A stretch of DNA of 64,000 bases from Hirsutella rhossiliensis (taxonomy: Eukaryota > Ascomycota > Sordariomycetes > Hypocreales > Ophiocordycipitaceae): positions 4,960,001-5,024,000 of the forward strand of contig NW_025408671.1 of the NCBI RefSeq assembly GCF_020360975.1, written 5' to 3'. The notes below the pieces were generated by a model. That model ran no database searches and was not told the origin of the DNA. It saw nothing but the letters and a program-made list of their open reading frames with translations. Positions 10,564 to 21,492 of the stretch are shown here, one piece after another. Position 1 is the first letter of the stretch; each line of letters opens with the position of its first letter. The position numbers and the translations under genes are program-made.

Positions 10564-11233
10564 TTACCTATCGCGTTTGGTGTAAGCTTGGCCGGTAAAG
10601 TCGTCTAAGCTGCTTCCGGCTAGGCTAAATTGCGGCGTGTTCTCGTCGTCCTCTTCCTGCGTGGCCAAAATCGTCTCACGCACGGCTTTCCGCGTATCGT
10701 GGTCTCCCTTCCGTCTCTCGGGGTCAGGTTCATGGTGAGAGTCGCCTTCGGACAACCCCGAGTAGGTGATGCCTGAAGTGTCGTGGACGTATCCCTTGCT
10801 TGCGCGGCGTCAACTGTCTAGATCGGGGTGCGAATAATCGATAAAGCCATCGCCGTTTGTCGCCATCATAGACAGGCACCAATGAGCCAATTTGATGGTG
10901 AGATTCCACTCGCCGTGCGCGTCCAGGAAATGACAGCAGCCTCTGGATTGTAATAGTCCCACGCCAAGGGGTCGTTGTCGCTGTATGACGAGCCGGAACC
11001 CTCCCCTGAAACCTCGGTGACATCCGAGCTGTGCCGCTGATATCCCGCATTAGCAGCTGCAAGAGCAGCTGCATCCCGTCGCGGTGCAACGTAACTCGGG
11101 GGTATAGGGGAAGCGTTGTTTGTGGGGATAAAAGGGAGTGTCGGCCAGTGGGATTCAAGCCGCGCGAGTGTCTGAAGTTAGAACACAAAAGTATAGGGGG
11201 CCTGATGACCTGGTCGCCGGCTTGTTGCTGCTC
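10564..11233 (-). pseudogene. Unrecognised protein-coding relic, frameshifted
   Basis: The likely coding frame on the minus strand reads SYVAPRRDAAALAAANAGYQ, then a Ser/Asp-rich stretch with DNDPLAWDYYNPEAAVIS (about 11100-10910) and SGISPSNWLI. It shifts by two bases near 10870 into MATNGDGFIDYSHPDLDS, meets a TGA at about 10812, and runs through SKGYVHDTSGITYSGLSEGD and a charged segment to a TAA at 10564. The composition is that of a real, low-complexity C-terminal region. I do not recognise the family, and the 5' end is unclear. Confidence 0.45.
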
Positions 11234-11370
11234 ATAACTCCCATAACGAGTGGAAGGGCTGCGCCTTGTTGGGGAGGAAGCACTGATACGTCACGGCGAT
11301 AACATTAGGAGGGTCAGTCTGTCTATAAAAGTACCATAGATCCGCTAGTTTTTCGCAATCTAACCTTTCT

Positions 11371-13089
11371 CTCTTAAATGATTATACTAATAAGTATAGA
11401 TAATAGCTAACTTTAGCTCTTTTTCTATAAAAGCCCCCGCGTAGACTATGCTTAGTTAGATATTATAGTATATAGAATACCGCGGGCTAGTAGCTACTTA
11501 TATCTTAACCTCCTTATAAACTTACGGTATAATATATATAAGAATTCTAAGTAGTACGTTCTAGAGCTTCGCTATAAGTAGCGTTTATCGTATATCGTAG
11601 ATCTTAGCTATAGTATATTAGCTTACTAATAATACGCGTATGCCCTTATTAAGTATAGTATTTATTATAATAGTCGGTTTAGCTAAATTTCTTATAATAC
11701 TTATATAGTTAATAATTATATAGGGCCTTACGTTTATAGGATTTAATTCTAAATTTAGTAGGCACTAAAACTTATAAAGCTATAAAGGGCGCTAGAGATA
11801 GTATTACGCCGCCGCCCTTAACGTTATAATATATAAAGGGCGGCGGGTTTAAGAACCCTATAGGTTTAGTAATTATTATCTATAGAAGATAGTATAAAGG
11901 TAGAATCCTATATTCGCTATAGTAAGGCGGCTTTCTAAGAGGGTATTATAAGATAAGCTACGATCCTACTACGGTCTTATTATAGCTAAATATACTTCTT
12001 ATACGATTATATCTATTTATTATCTTAATTACCGCGTAGTATAAATATATTAGGACTTAGTCCTTAGATTATTAGGAGGTATAAGAACCTATAAGTAGTA
12101 ATAGTACTATATAAGTATATATTAAGTTAGCGTTAGGTCGCTCGCTATTTATTATCTAATATTATAGAACGATATATCTAACTAGTATAAGGACTAAAAG
12201 CCTTAGTATTTACGCCGCTATTTAATAATAACGTAAGATTTAAATAAGCTCTAGTACTAAGGTTATTATTTTATATAAGAGATAAAGTATATATAATAGT
12301 ATAGCGCTTCTTACTCGCTAAAATATAAGTCGATTAAGCCTTATAGCCGCGTTATTTAAAAAATTTAATTATATAGCCCTCCTTTATATCTCCCTTTAAT
12401 TAGATAATAAATATAGCCGCCCTAATAGATATATTAGATTATTAGCGTTTCTATCCCTTATAAAAATACGGAAATACTTCCCTAAGGTAAGGAGTATTAA
12501 TAGCACTTACTTATAATATAGTATTACTCTAAAAACTTCTTACTTTAAGGCGATAGGGCGAACTTACCTTAATACTAGCTCTTAAGGTTAATACTTACTA
12601 TTAGTTACCAAGTACCTTATATTTTTTACTTCTTTCTCTTCTCTTAACTTCTTACTTATACTTATTAGCTATATCTTATTATTATAAGGTATTATAGGGT
12701 AAGTAAAGGGTCTTACTATAAGTACCTTCTATTATATTATAATAAGCTATATAAGATCTAACTATACGCCGCGCTTACCGCTACTAAATACGCGTTTATA
12801 TATATAGCTTACCTTACCTTATAATATTATCGGCTAAAGTCTAGGCTAATACCTAGATATATACTAAGAGTAAATACCCTTATATAAGGTCCCCGCCCTT
12901 CTCTTTATAAGCGGTCCCTTATAACGTTAATCCTATACCTCGGTACGCGGCTAAGAGATAAATAACCTACTAGCGCGCCCTTATTACTCTTTCCTCTTAA
13001 CTATACTATTATTATTAATATTAGTAGTAGTAGCTATAACTATAACTATAAGTCTCTTAGCGCCTAGCTATACGCTACCGCTTATATAT
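11371..13089. other. Unassigned RIPed sequence
   Basis: CA/TG-depleted. Read-through of all frames gave no domain I could name. It lies beyond the 3' end of the chromovirus J1, so its LTR may be within about 12600-13090, but I could not match it to a second copy. Confidence 0.35.
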
Positions 13090-13868
13090 AAGCTAACCTA
13101 TACCCTTATTAGTTATTTAAATAATTTAATATATCTTCCCTTACCTTATCTTACTTCTTTGCTAAGATCGACGACTTCGTTAACTATACCCTCGCCTCGC
13201 CCGCTACCCCTCCTATAGCCCCCGCCGCCCTAGTCGCGCCCGCCGCTGCTCCGCGCTACCCGCTGCCCGGCTTCTTAGCCGTTAACTCTACTACCCGCGC
13301 CGCCGTAGCCTAGGGCGCCTACCGCGATTCCCCCTATATATAGTATGCCTCGTAGTCCCTCCCCTACGCCGACTAGGCCGGCCGCCTTTAGGGCAGCTAC
13401 TTCCTATACGCCTAGGCTAGCCGCGCCTATAAGGTTACGCCGCCCGTCCTTACCTATACTACTATAGCTTAGAGCGCTACGGAGCTAGGTAAGGACTAGA
13501 ATAAGGCTAAGCGCGCCTTAACCGCTGCCGCCGCCGCCTACTATAACTTACGGTTCCTTAAGCGCGCCGCCCTCGTGCCTAAGTATATAAGCTCCCTTAC
13601 CTATACTCTCTACTACGCTAACTCCCTCTCTCTTAGGGGCACCGTCGCCGCCGCCCTAGCCGCCCCTACTACCTCTACCGCCGCCGCCTCTACTATTACT
13701 ACCGGTACCGCCGCCGCCGTTACCTCTTAGCTAGGTAGCCTAGAGGGCTAGATCCGCGCCCTTAAGGCTAGGGCCGCGCTTTATACTAAGGAGGAAGATA
13801 AGGAGGAGGACGAGGATAACTATTTAGTAGTTAAGACCCCGCTAAAGAAGAAGGCCCGCTAGGCCTAG
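13090..13868 (+). pseudogene. Antisense ORF of chromovirus J1 (Ala/Pro-rich, acidic tail)
   Basis: A continuous plus-strand frame interrupted only by TAG codons of the kind RIP makes from CAG/TGG. It is rich in Ala and Pro (GC-rich DNA despite RIP), then carries SLEGWIRALKARAALY (first stop read as Trp) and a Glu/Asp-rich tail ending KTPLKKKAR near 13860. It runs opposite to pol of J1 (minus), whose chromodomain lies at about 14120-14280, so the two converge. The same layout is found at 23520-24310 and 53870-54161. Function unknown. About 250 codons are readable; the true start is not determined. Confidence 0.6.
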
Positions 13869-13869
13869 T

Positions 13870-15035
13870 TTATATACCCTTAAGCGCGCTTATAAGGGCT
13901 AATACGATTCGTCTATATTACCGCTAACCTAAGTACGCCCCGCTTATTATTTATAGTCGCGGTATCTATAATATATACTTATAGCTTATATTAATATAGC
14001 GACCGCCGTAGGCTTAGTGCCCCGCTACTTCTTTAAAGGCGGGGCGTAGTCTCCCCTACGCCTTAGGGTGCTAGCTACTTTACCGCTAAGGGGGTAGCTT
14101 CTCTTACTAGGCCGTTACTCTCCTTTATTAGCCTATAAATAGCCTTAAACCTATTTAAAGCTACCGCGCCCTTAAACTTAAAAGCCGGCTCTTATATTAG
14201 GTCTTAGTAGCTACGCTACTTAACGAGGACTTTATACTTTTTACTACGGCTTATATTCTTTTAATAGGCTACTTATAACTCTTTTACTAAGAACTCCTTC
14301 TCCCTTTTAATAAGGATAGTAGCTAGTTAAAGATCTATTATTTCTTAGCTTAATAAGGGGTCTATAGTAGTACGATAAAAAAGGTTAACGTTAATTATAC
14401 TATAAATACTAAAGGGTAGCCCCTTTAGCTTTATAGTCTATAGACTTAGTACCTTCTTTACTATATACTTAGCGTATAGCTAGTCGAGCTTTTTCTTTAG
14501 CTTTATCGACCTATAGTTATAGAGGTCTAGCTAGACCTTATTCTTTACCGCGAACTTATTTATAGGATCCCGCGACTTATTAGCCTACCGCTCTTAGTCC
14601 TAAGCGGTAAACGCTATTAAGGATTAGTAAAACTCTATAACTTATTATAGCTTCTATATAAAGGCGGACGCCCTACCCTTTAAGGAGCTAGCTAGGTAGC
14701 GCTCTACGCTTATATCTATAGTAATAGGCTACGCTAATAGCGGTTTAAACCTATATAGCGTAAAGAAAGGGGATATATTAATAAAGGAGTTCGACCTACT
14801 ATTAAGCGCTATCTAAGCTATAAGGAGCTACTTATCTTAGTCTACTAAGTTATAGGCTATTACCCCTTAAAAGTAAGCTTATACTTCTTAGTTAAGGCGT
14901 TTAAGCCCCTTATTAGTCTATAAGTAGTAGGCTATACTTAGTAACTAAGTAACCTAAAATAGCTTATAAAGGTACTATTAAAAGCGGCCGGTTTAATTAG
15001 TACCCTTATTACTAGTAATTAAGGCTAGCTATTTC
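13870..15035 (-). mobile_element. Ty3/Gypsy chromovirus J1, integrase C-terminus and chromodomain (RIPed)
   Basis: Read through TAG/TAA on the minus strand, about 14830-14400 gives a Gypsy integrase C-terminal region: ALNSRSNSFINISPFF (cf. NNS.HSSTG.SPF), then NKVWLDLHNYRS and KLDWLYAKYIV, matching the usual KVWL...KLD.KYIGPF order. About 14280-14120 gives a chromodomain (EFLVKEL...KYKVLVKQRSY). Homology to chromovirus J3 breaks off near 15035. No RT is left in this copy. Confidence 0.8.
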
Positions 15036-15291
15036 CTAAGGTAAAAGTATTATTATATTTTCTTAGCTAACTTTTCGAAACTAAGCTTAAAATATAAAAA
15101 AAAGTATACGCTTAGAACCGCTATAAATAGTATATTACGCCCCCCTAAGTATAGCCTTATATAGCTACTAGCGGGTATATAATATACTACTAAAGATTAT
15201 AAATTAAGCGAGGTTCTCCTTTATATAGGTAGAAAACCCTTCCCTGCCCTCGCTAACTAAGGGTATATACCCCCTACTAACGGGACCTAGC

Positions 15292-15345
15292 CTAGACCCG
15301 ACTTAGGACCCTAGCCTAGACCCGACTTAGGACCCTAGCCTAGAC
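15292..15345 (+). repeat. Tandem repeat in the LINE 5' leader, 24-bp unit
   Basis: The unit CCTAGCCTAGACCCGACTTA plus GGAC occurs twice in full and then partly, ending CCTAGCCTAGACC. It lies upstream of ORF1, where LINE promoters are found. A regulatory role is an inference only. Confidence 0.8.
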
Positions 15346-15559
15346 CTAAGGAGGGCCCCTTTAACTTTAACCCCTTAACCTAAGGGTCGAAATAAGTACC
15401 TTAGAGGCTAGGGCCCGCTTAAAAGAAGCTTTAAAAGGCTAACGCCCTTTAAAGACCTTAGAAGAAAGGCCTAGGACCTAAGACTAGGACCTAAAGGATA
15501 TAGAGATAGAAGATTATACTTAGCCTATACTAAAAACTAGCCTCTTTAAGCCTAGCCTA

Positions 15560-16790
15560 GCCCTGCCTTAGGCTAGCTACTTTTAGCCTAACTAGCCCTT
15601 AAAGTAAGTAAAGGGGTAAAAGAAAGCTACCCTTAGTAGCCCTATTAGCCCTACGCTTATCCGACCTATGTTCTAATACTTATAGTAGACCTAGCCCTAG
15701 CCCTAGCACCCCTTCCCTAAGGACTAGGCCTAGGGCTTCCTTTAGTAGGCCTTCTAGGCCCTTAAGGAAGCCTAAAAAATCGAACCCTTTTATAAGACCT
15801 TTATAAAAGGGCTTAAGAAGGCAGCTATAAGAACCCTAGACCGGTAATAGCCCCTATAATAGCCCCTATACTAGCCTAAGGCCGCTTAGTAGCTTAAGGC
15901 TACCTAAGGAAACCTTAAAGTAAGCTCGTAGGCTAAGGTTACTATAATAAAGGCGCTTAAGGCCCTAGCTAAGACCCTAGCTAAGGCTCTAGTAAAAGCC
16001 CTAACTAAGGCCTTAGCTAAGAGGAACGTAAAAGAGGACTTCTAACTTATCTTAAAGCTAAAAAAGGAATCGCTAACGCTTACTATTAACCTTATTACTC
16101 TTTATAATAAGCTTAATAAGGCTATAGGGGAACTAGCTATATTAGCTCTATCGACCTTAAATAAAGGTAATATAATTATAATAATAAAGGCCCTATATAT
16201 AGTAAAGAAGCTTTTAAAGTAGCGGGAAAAGTAGTCCCTATACCTTAAGGAGCTACCTATTAAATCGGCCGACCTTCTTACTAGCTAGACTAAGCTAGTA
16301 GCCCGGAGCGTCCCTAACCTCCTTTAGACCCCTATCCTCGATATCTTTACTATAGAAGCTAAAACCTTTAGTAGGATTAATATCCTAGGGCAGCCTAGGT
16401 AGCTAGGTACCTTAGGCCTAATGTAAAAGGTAGGATCTATTATCTTTATAGTCCCTTTAAAGGCTATAAGGGCTAAATACTAAAAAAAGGGCCTTTATAT
16501 AGTAGGCCTATAAATTTAAGTTAAGGCCTATAAGGAATATACTATATATATATAGTACTATAAGTGCCTTTCTTTTAGCTATAACCCTTAGACCTATTAG
16601 TAGCCTATTAAGTATGCCATTTACTTAGAAAAGCACCTAACTAAGGACTATAACTACCTTAGCTATAAAGCTAGCTAAAGCTACTCTTACTTTAAGGTTT
16701 AATACTATAACTATAAGGGAGAGCACCTTATAACTAATAAGGTATAATATAGAGTCTATTAAGGAATAACTAATACTTAATAGCCTAGCC
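15560..16790 (+). pseudogene. LINE H1 ORF1, nucleic-acid-binding Gag-like protein
   Basis: Read through stops, about 16560-16740 gives several Cys/His knuckles with Cys codons partly turned to Tyr (TGC/TGT to TAC/TAT). One block reads YAIYLEKHLTKDY where C-x2-C-x4-H-x4-C is expected; another ends NYKGEHL. Upstream is a Lys/Ala-rich part. ORF1 proteins of this type coat LINE RNA. The reverse complement at 5240-7055 is a second copy. Boundaries approximate. Confidence 0.7.
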
Positions 16791-16859
16791 CCATTATACT
16801 TATAAGGCCCCTTAGGCTTAATTATAACCTTATTAGTATTATATAGTATAATACTAATA

Positions 16860-19800
16860 AGTAGGAAATAGCTAACTAATTAATCTTAGAGTAGGCCCTA
16901 GAAATAAGAGTAGACCTTATTTTATTATAAGAGCCCTACCTTTATAAGATTAATAATAGCTATATCCCTATATAGTATCTAGCTTATAACGTTATAACCC
17001 TTATCCCCTCTACCGACTTCCCTAAGCTTACTAGGAGGCCTAGGGTTATAGTATATAAGAGGAAGGAAGCCTAGATAAAAGCTAGCCCTAGCTTTAACTT
17101 CTTTTACGATCTTAATATATAGGCTATAAAGGTAAAAGGTATTAAACCGTTTACCCTTATTAACCTATATAACGAAAAAGAGGTTAAAAGGGCCTTAGCT
17201 AGCTAAAGCTAGTAAGGGCCCCTTATAATAGAAAGGCTACTATTAATAGCCTAACTCCTATAATAGCCCTTCCTCTTAGTAGGGGACTTTAACTTATACT
17301 ACCCTTAATAAAACCTTTTTATAGAACCTTTTAAGGCCTATAAAGTAAAAGCCCTTATTAGCTAGCTTAACCGCTATAAGGCTTCCTTATTAATAGACCT
17401 TAAGGTAGCTATAAAAGGTACTTATTAAAGGAAAGGCTTAAAAGGGGCCTTAGTTATAGACCTTACTTTTTATAGCCCCTTTAAATAGCTAACCTAGGCT
17501 AACTTCCGCTTCCTAAAAGCTATAGGCTTAGATTATAAGCCTATAGCCTTTAAAGCTAGCTTAAGGGGCCTTAATAAGCCCTTACTAGCTAGGCCTACTA
17601 CCTATAATTATAGGAAAGTAAACTAAAAGGTATTTTTAGAATAGTTAGCTAAGAAGGAATAAGACCTCCTTATAGTTATAGAGAGGGCTATAAAAAGAAA
17701 CGACTTAAAAAGGATAGCTTACCTTTTAATAAGAACCCTTATAGAGGCCTCGAATATAGCGATACCGAAAAAGAGGCCTTATAAAGGATCTAAGCCCTAG
17801 TAAACTAATAAGCTAACCTACCTTTAGAAAGCCCTAAGCCTAGCCTAATAAGCTTATAGGCTAGCCTAGGATAAAGAGAGCTAGAAGAGCTTTATAAAGG
17901 CCCGAAATAGCTTTAAGTATACTATTAAGGCTATTAAAAAGCAATACTAAGAGAGCTTTATAATAAAAGTAATAAGAAAGGATATATTTACGGCCTTTTC
18001 TTATAATAAAGCTAGAGCTAACCCTACCCTTCCTAGGATCTTATATACGAAAGAAGGGATAGAGGTAAAAGCTAATACCTTTATAGAAAAATATAAGGCC
18101 TTCCTAATAACCCTTTTTCCGACCCTAGACCCTTAGCCCTAGCCCTCCCTTTAGCCCCCCTTAAAGCTTAGAAAAAGAAGAGCCCCCGGGCTATATAGGT
18201 AGTAAGGGTATAGTTAAGTAGGACTAGCTAGAGCTAAAGGACCCTAAGATTAAGAGAGCTATTTTTAGCTCTTTTAATAAGAAAGCCCTTAGCCCGGACT
18301 CCCTTAGCTTCCTCCTTATCTAATATATATATAAGGCTATCCTTACGGTCTTTAATAAGGCCTATAAAGCTCTATTTAACTAAGGATACTACCTTAAGGT
18401 ATAGAAAGAAGCTATAGGAATTATACTTCTTAAGTAAAATAAGCTAGACTATATTATCCCTAAGGCCTATAGGGTTATAAGTCTACTTAACTACTTAGGA
18501 AAGGTCCTTAAAAAGCTATACGCTACCCGGCTAAGCTATTTAGCTAATACGGCCGGGCTTTTAAACCCTACGTAGCTAAGGGGACGAAAATAGCGGTTAG
18601 CTATAAATATAGCCTTCCTCCTTCTATACTATATCTAAAAGAAGTAGGAGTTTAATAAGAAAGCTATTACTAGTACCTTCTTATTAAATATAAAGGGCGC
18701 CTTTAATTTTATATTAAAGGAATAGCTTATAAGGGTCCTAAGAGGATTAAACCTCCCTAAGGCCCTTATAAGCTAGGTAGACTACTTCCTTACTAAAAGA
18801 AAGATCTAGCTAGCTTTTAAGGGGTAAGTCTAGCCCCTTATAAACCTAGTAATAAGGGTGCCCTAAGGGTCCCCTATTAGCCCTATTTTATTCCTCTTAT
18901 ATATAAGGGGGATACTAGCGGCTAAGGGATACTAGCTATCTTATATAAATAACTTTAGTATCTCTATAACGTTAACCTTAGCTAAGAAGAACGTTCGATA
19001 GCTAGAAGTAATAGCTACTAACCTATTTAAATAAGCTAAAGACTAAGGGGTCTACTTTAACCCCTTAAAGATAGAACGTATCTACTTTAATAGGCAACGG
19101 TAGCTTATTTTAAAGGGTATAATAGTAAGAGGCTTATTTTTTAAGGTAAAGCCCTTAGTATAGTAGCTAGGGGTCTTCTTTAATCTTAAGCTCCTATTTA
19201 AATAATATATTAAGAAGAAGGTAGCCTCTATATAAGCTACCTTTAAAGGACTATCCCGCTTAACCTCTATATAAAAAGGCTTATTATTTAGAGCCTTTAA
19301 ATAGCTCTACTAGGCCTATATAACCTCTATAGTAGACTATAGGGCCTAGCTTTAATATAAGGGGCCTAAAACCCTTAAGGGCCTTATAAAGCTATTTTAA
19401 AGGCTATAAAACTAAGCTCTTTTAAAGGTCTTAAGGGCTTTTAAAGGATCCCTTATTAGGGCTTTAAAAGCTAAAGCGGCCCTACCGCTACTAAAGGTAT
19501 ATTATAACTATAGTTAGCGGGCTATAGGAGAGCTAGCTACGTTTACGTAATAAGGTAGCTCGGAATAATAGTTAGGACGAGAAGTTACTTAGGCTTAGCT
19601 TACCTAGAGCGTATATAAGCTAAGTAAGCCTTATATAGATAGATTACTACTTAGGAGCATAGCTTATAAGTAAGTTATAGTAAGCTATAAAGGGGATTAC
19701 GGCTAGGACCGTAATCTAAGGATAGTCTTTATAGGTATATATAGCTACCTACTTTTACTCCTTTAAATAGATAGCTCTTTAGCTTTTAATATATTATAGA

Positions 19801-21290
19801 TCTTTATTACGATTCTATCTTTAATTTTAATTACCTAGTTATAGTCTATAGTCTATAACCTCTAACTTATTACTAACGTAATATACTTATTATTACTTAA
19901 ACTACGCCCTATTATATCTATTAATATAAACCCCTTAATAGGTTTATCCCTTAAGAATAATACTAGCCGTTATAAGGTACGATTTAAAAAGGTATACCTT
20001 TCTTATACCCTTTAGACCCTATACTTCCTACCTAGTTAAATTATAAGGCAGGCTTACGACCTAGCTATATAAGATAACCTCGCCGACTTAGGCTCTAACT
20101 TATAGGCCTTAAGCTATATTAAGCTATATATATAGCTCTTCCGCCTCCTTAAAGGCTTAGTAGCCCTTATAGGACCTAATTATAACTTAGAAAGAAGGAA
20201 AGCTAGCTAGAAGCCCTTATAGGCCTTAAAGCCTAAGGCCTTTATTACGATAATAAAGGCCTTTAAGCCCTTAGCTAAGAAGTAATACTAATACCTCTTA
20301 GCTAGCTTAGCTAGCTTAGAAGACTTTAAGTTACGGCCCTTAGCCTTTTATATTAACGGCTTTAAAGGGTGCCTTAAGGGGTCCTTTATAGAGACTAATA
20401 CTTACTCTTTCTATAAAATAGGCCTAGAAAATAGGCCTATTAAGGCGTACTATAAGAACCTAGGGCCCTCGATTAAAGTAGCTAATATAGAGCTATTTAT
20501 AATACTAAGGGTCTTAGAGGACCTAGCTAAGAGGCCTCGGCCCTTAAAGCTTAGCCCTCTTAACCCCCTTATAGATACCTATATCTTTATAGATAGCTAA
20601 GCTACTATAAAGAAGGTTATAGGTTTCTTAGACCTAGCTATATATATTAAAAGGCTCCTATCTAGCTTAGAAGCCTTTTATAATATATAGCTATATTAGT
20701 ACCCTAGCTACCTAGGGATCTTTAGTAATAAGCTAGCTAACTAACTAGCTAAAAGAGGCTTAGGGGCCCCTACCTAAGGGACCCCCTTAGTCCCTATTAG
20801 CTACTTATAAAGAAAGGTCCGGTAAGCTATTAAGGACTATTAAAAGGGACTCTAGGCTACTAAGGCGGCTAAAGGCCTTAAGGCTAAGGGCCTAGGTAAG
20901 CACTATATATTTATTCGAAAGACCCCCCGCTTAGCCCTTAGCCTAGAAAAGGACCTTATAAGGAGGCCTAGGCCGACCCTCTTAGCCTTTTACTAGCTCC
21001 TCTTTAGGGCTAGCTTCTTATTTTCCTTCCTAAAAAGGACTAATAAGGTAGACTAAGACGACTACCGCTATAGCTAAGGAAGGTATATAGCTAGGCACCT
21101 TATCTTAAGGTGCCCGAACTATAGGAGGGAAAGAAAGGTCCTTTACCGGACCTTTAAGAGATAGAAGGGGGCCCTTAGCCTACTTATTCTCTATAGCTCT
21201 AAGAAAGGAAGGGAAGCCCTTTTAACCTTCTTAGCTAAAATAAAGATAAGGATAGCTAAGTAACTTAAAAAGGAGTAACCTAGGGGCCCT
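16860..21290 (+). pseudogene. LINE H1 ORF2: endonuclease, reverse transcriptase, RNase H
   Basis: Read through RIP stops. An APE-type endonuclease starts near 16870 (ALEIRVDLILLQEPYL, the QEP motif). The RT has GVPQGSPISPILFLLYI at about 18855-18900 and YIDDF at about 18937-18953, seen as YINNF because GAT became AAT. RNase H is marked by FYTDGSK, seen as FYINGFK, near 20346. A Cys/His segment near 21060-21130 precedes the end. Its role would be target-primed reverse transcription. Inactive: many nonsense codons and lost catalytic Asp codons. Confidence 0.8.
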
Positions 21291-21492
21291 AGGGCCCTTA
21301 AAGGGGAAAATCACCGCGTAGGAGGAACTAAATTAACCTTTCCTTTATTATTACCTTTATAGCTACCCTTTCCTTAATTAATTATAAGCCCCTACGCTCT
21401 ATAGCTAGCTAGGACTACTAATAAGGGCCTAGGCCCCTACTGGCCTTATTATAGCCCTAAAAGCTATATATAAGTAATAATATAAAAAAAAA

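Larger units (their letters stand above)
7056..11370. other. Island of normal base composition (not RIPed)
   Basis: CA and TG reappear at about 7056 and fade at about 11340-11370. The island holds two hAT relics, a minisatellite, an RNase III-domain gene and an unrecognised minus-strand pseudogene. These relics carry frameshifts and only occasional stops rather than the dense stops seen in the flanks. The simplest reading is low-copy DNA that escaped RIP. Confidence 0.8.
15236..21492 (+). mobile_element. Tad-like LINE H1, near full length (RIPed)
   Basis: Non-LTR retrotransposon. Order: a 5' leader with a tandem repeat (15292-15345), ORF1 with zinc knuckles, ORF2 with endonuclease, reverse transcriptase, RNase H and a late Cys/His segment, a short 3' UTR and an A run at 21484-21492 read as the poly(A) tail. 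ORF1, endonuclease, RT and RNase H together are typical of the Tad/I-like clades of fungi. Both ORFs are full of RIP stops. The 3' flank is chromovirus J2. I could not prove a target duplication; the 5' boundary is approximate. Confidence 0.85.
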
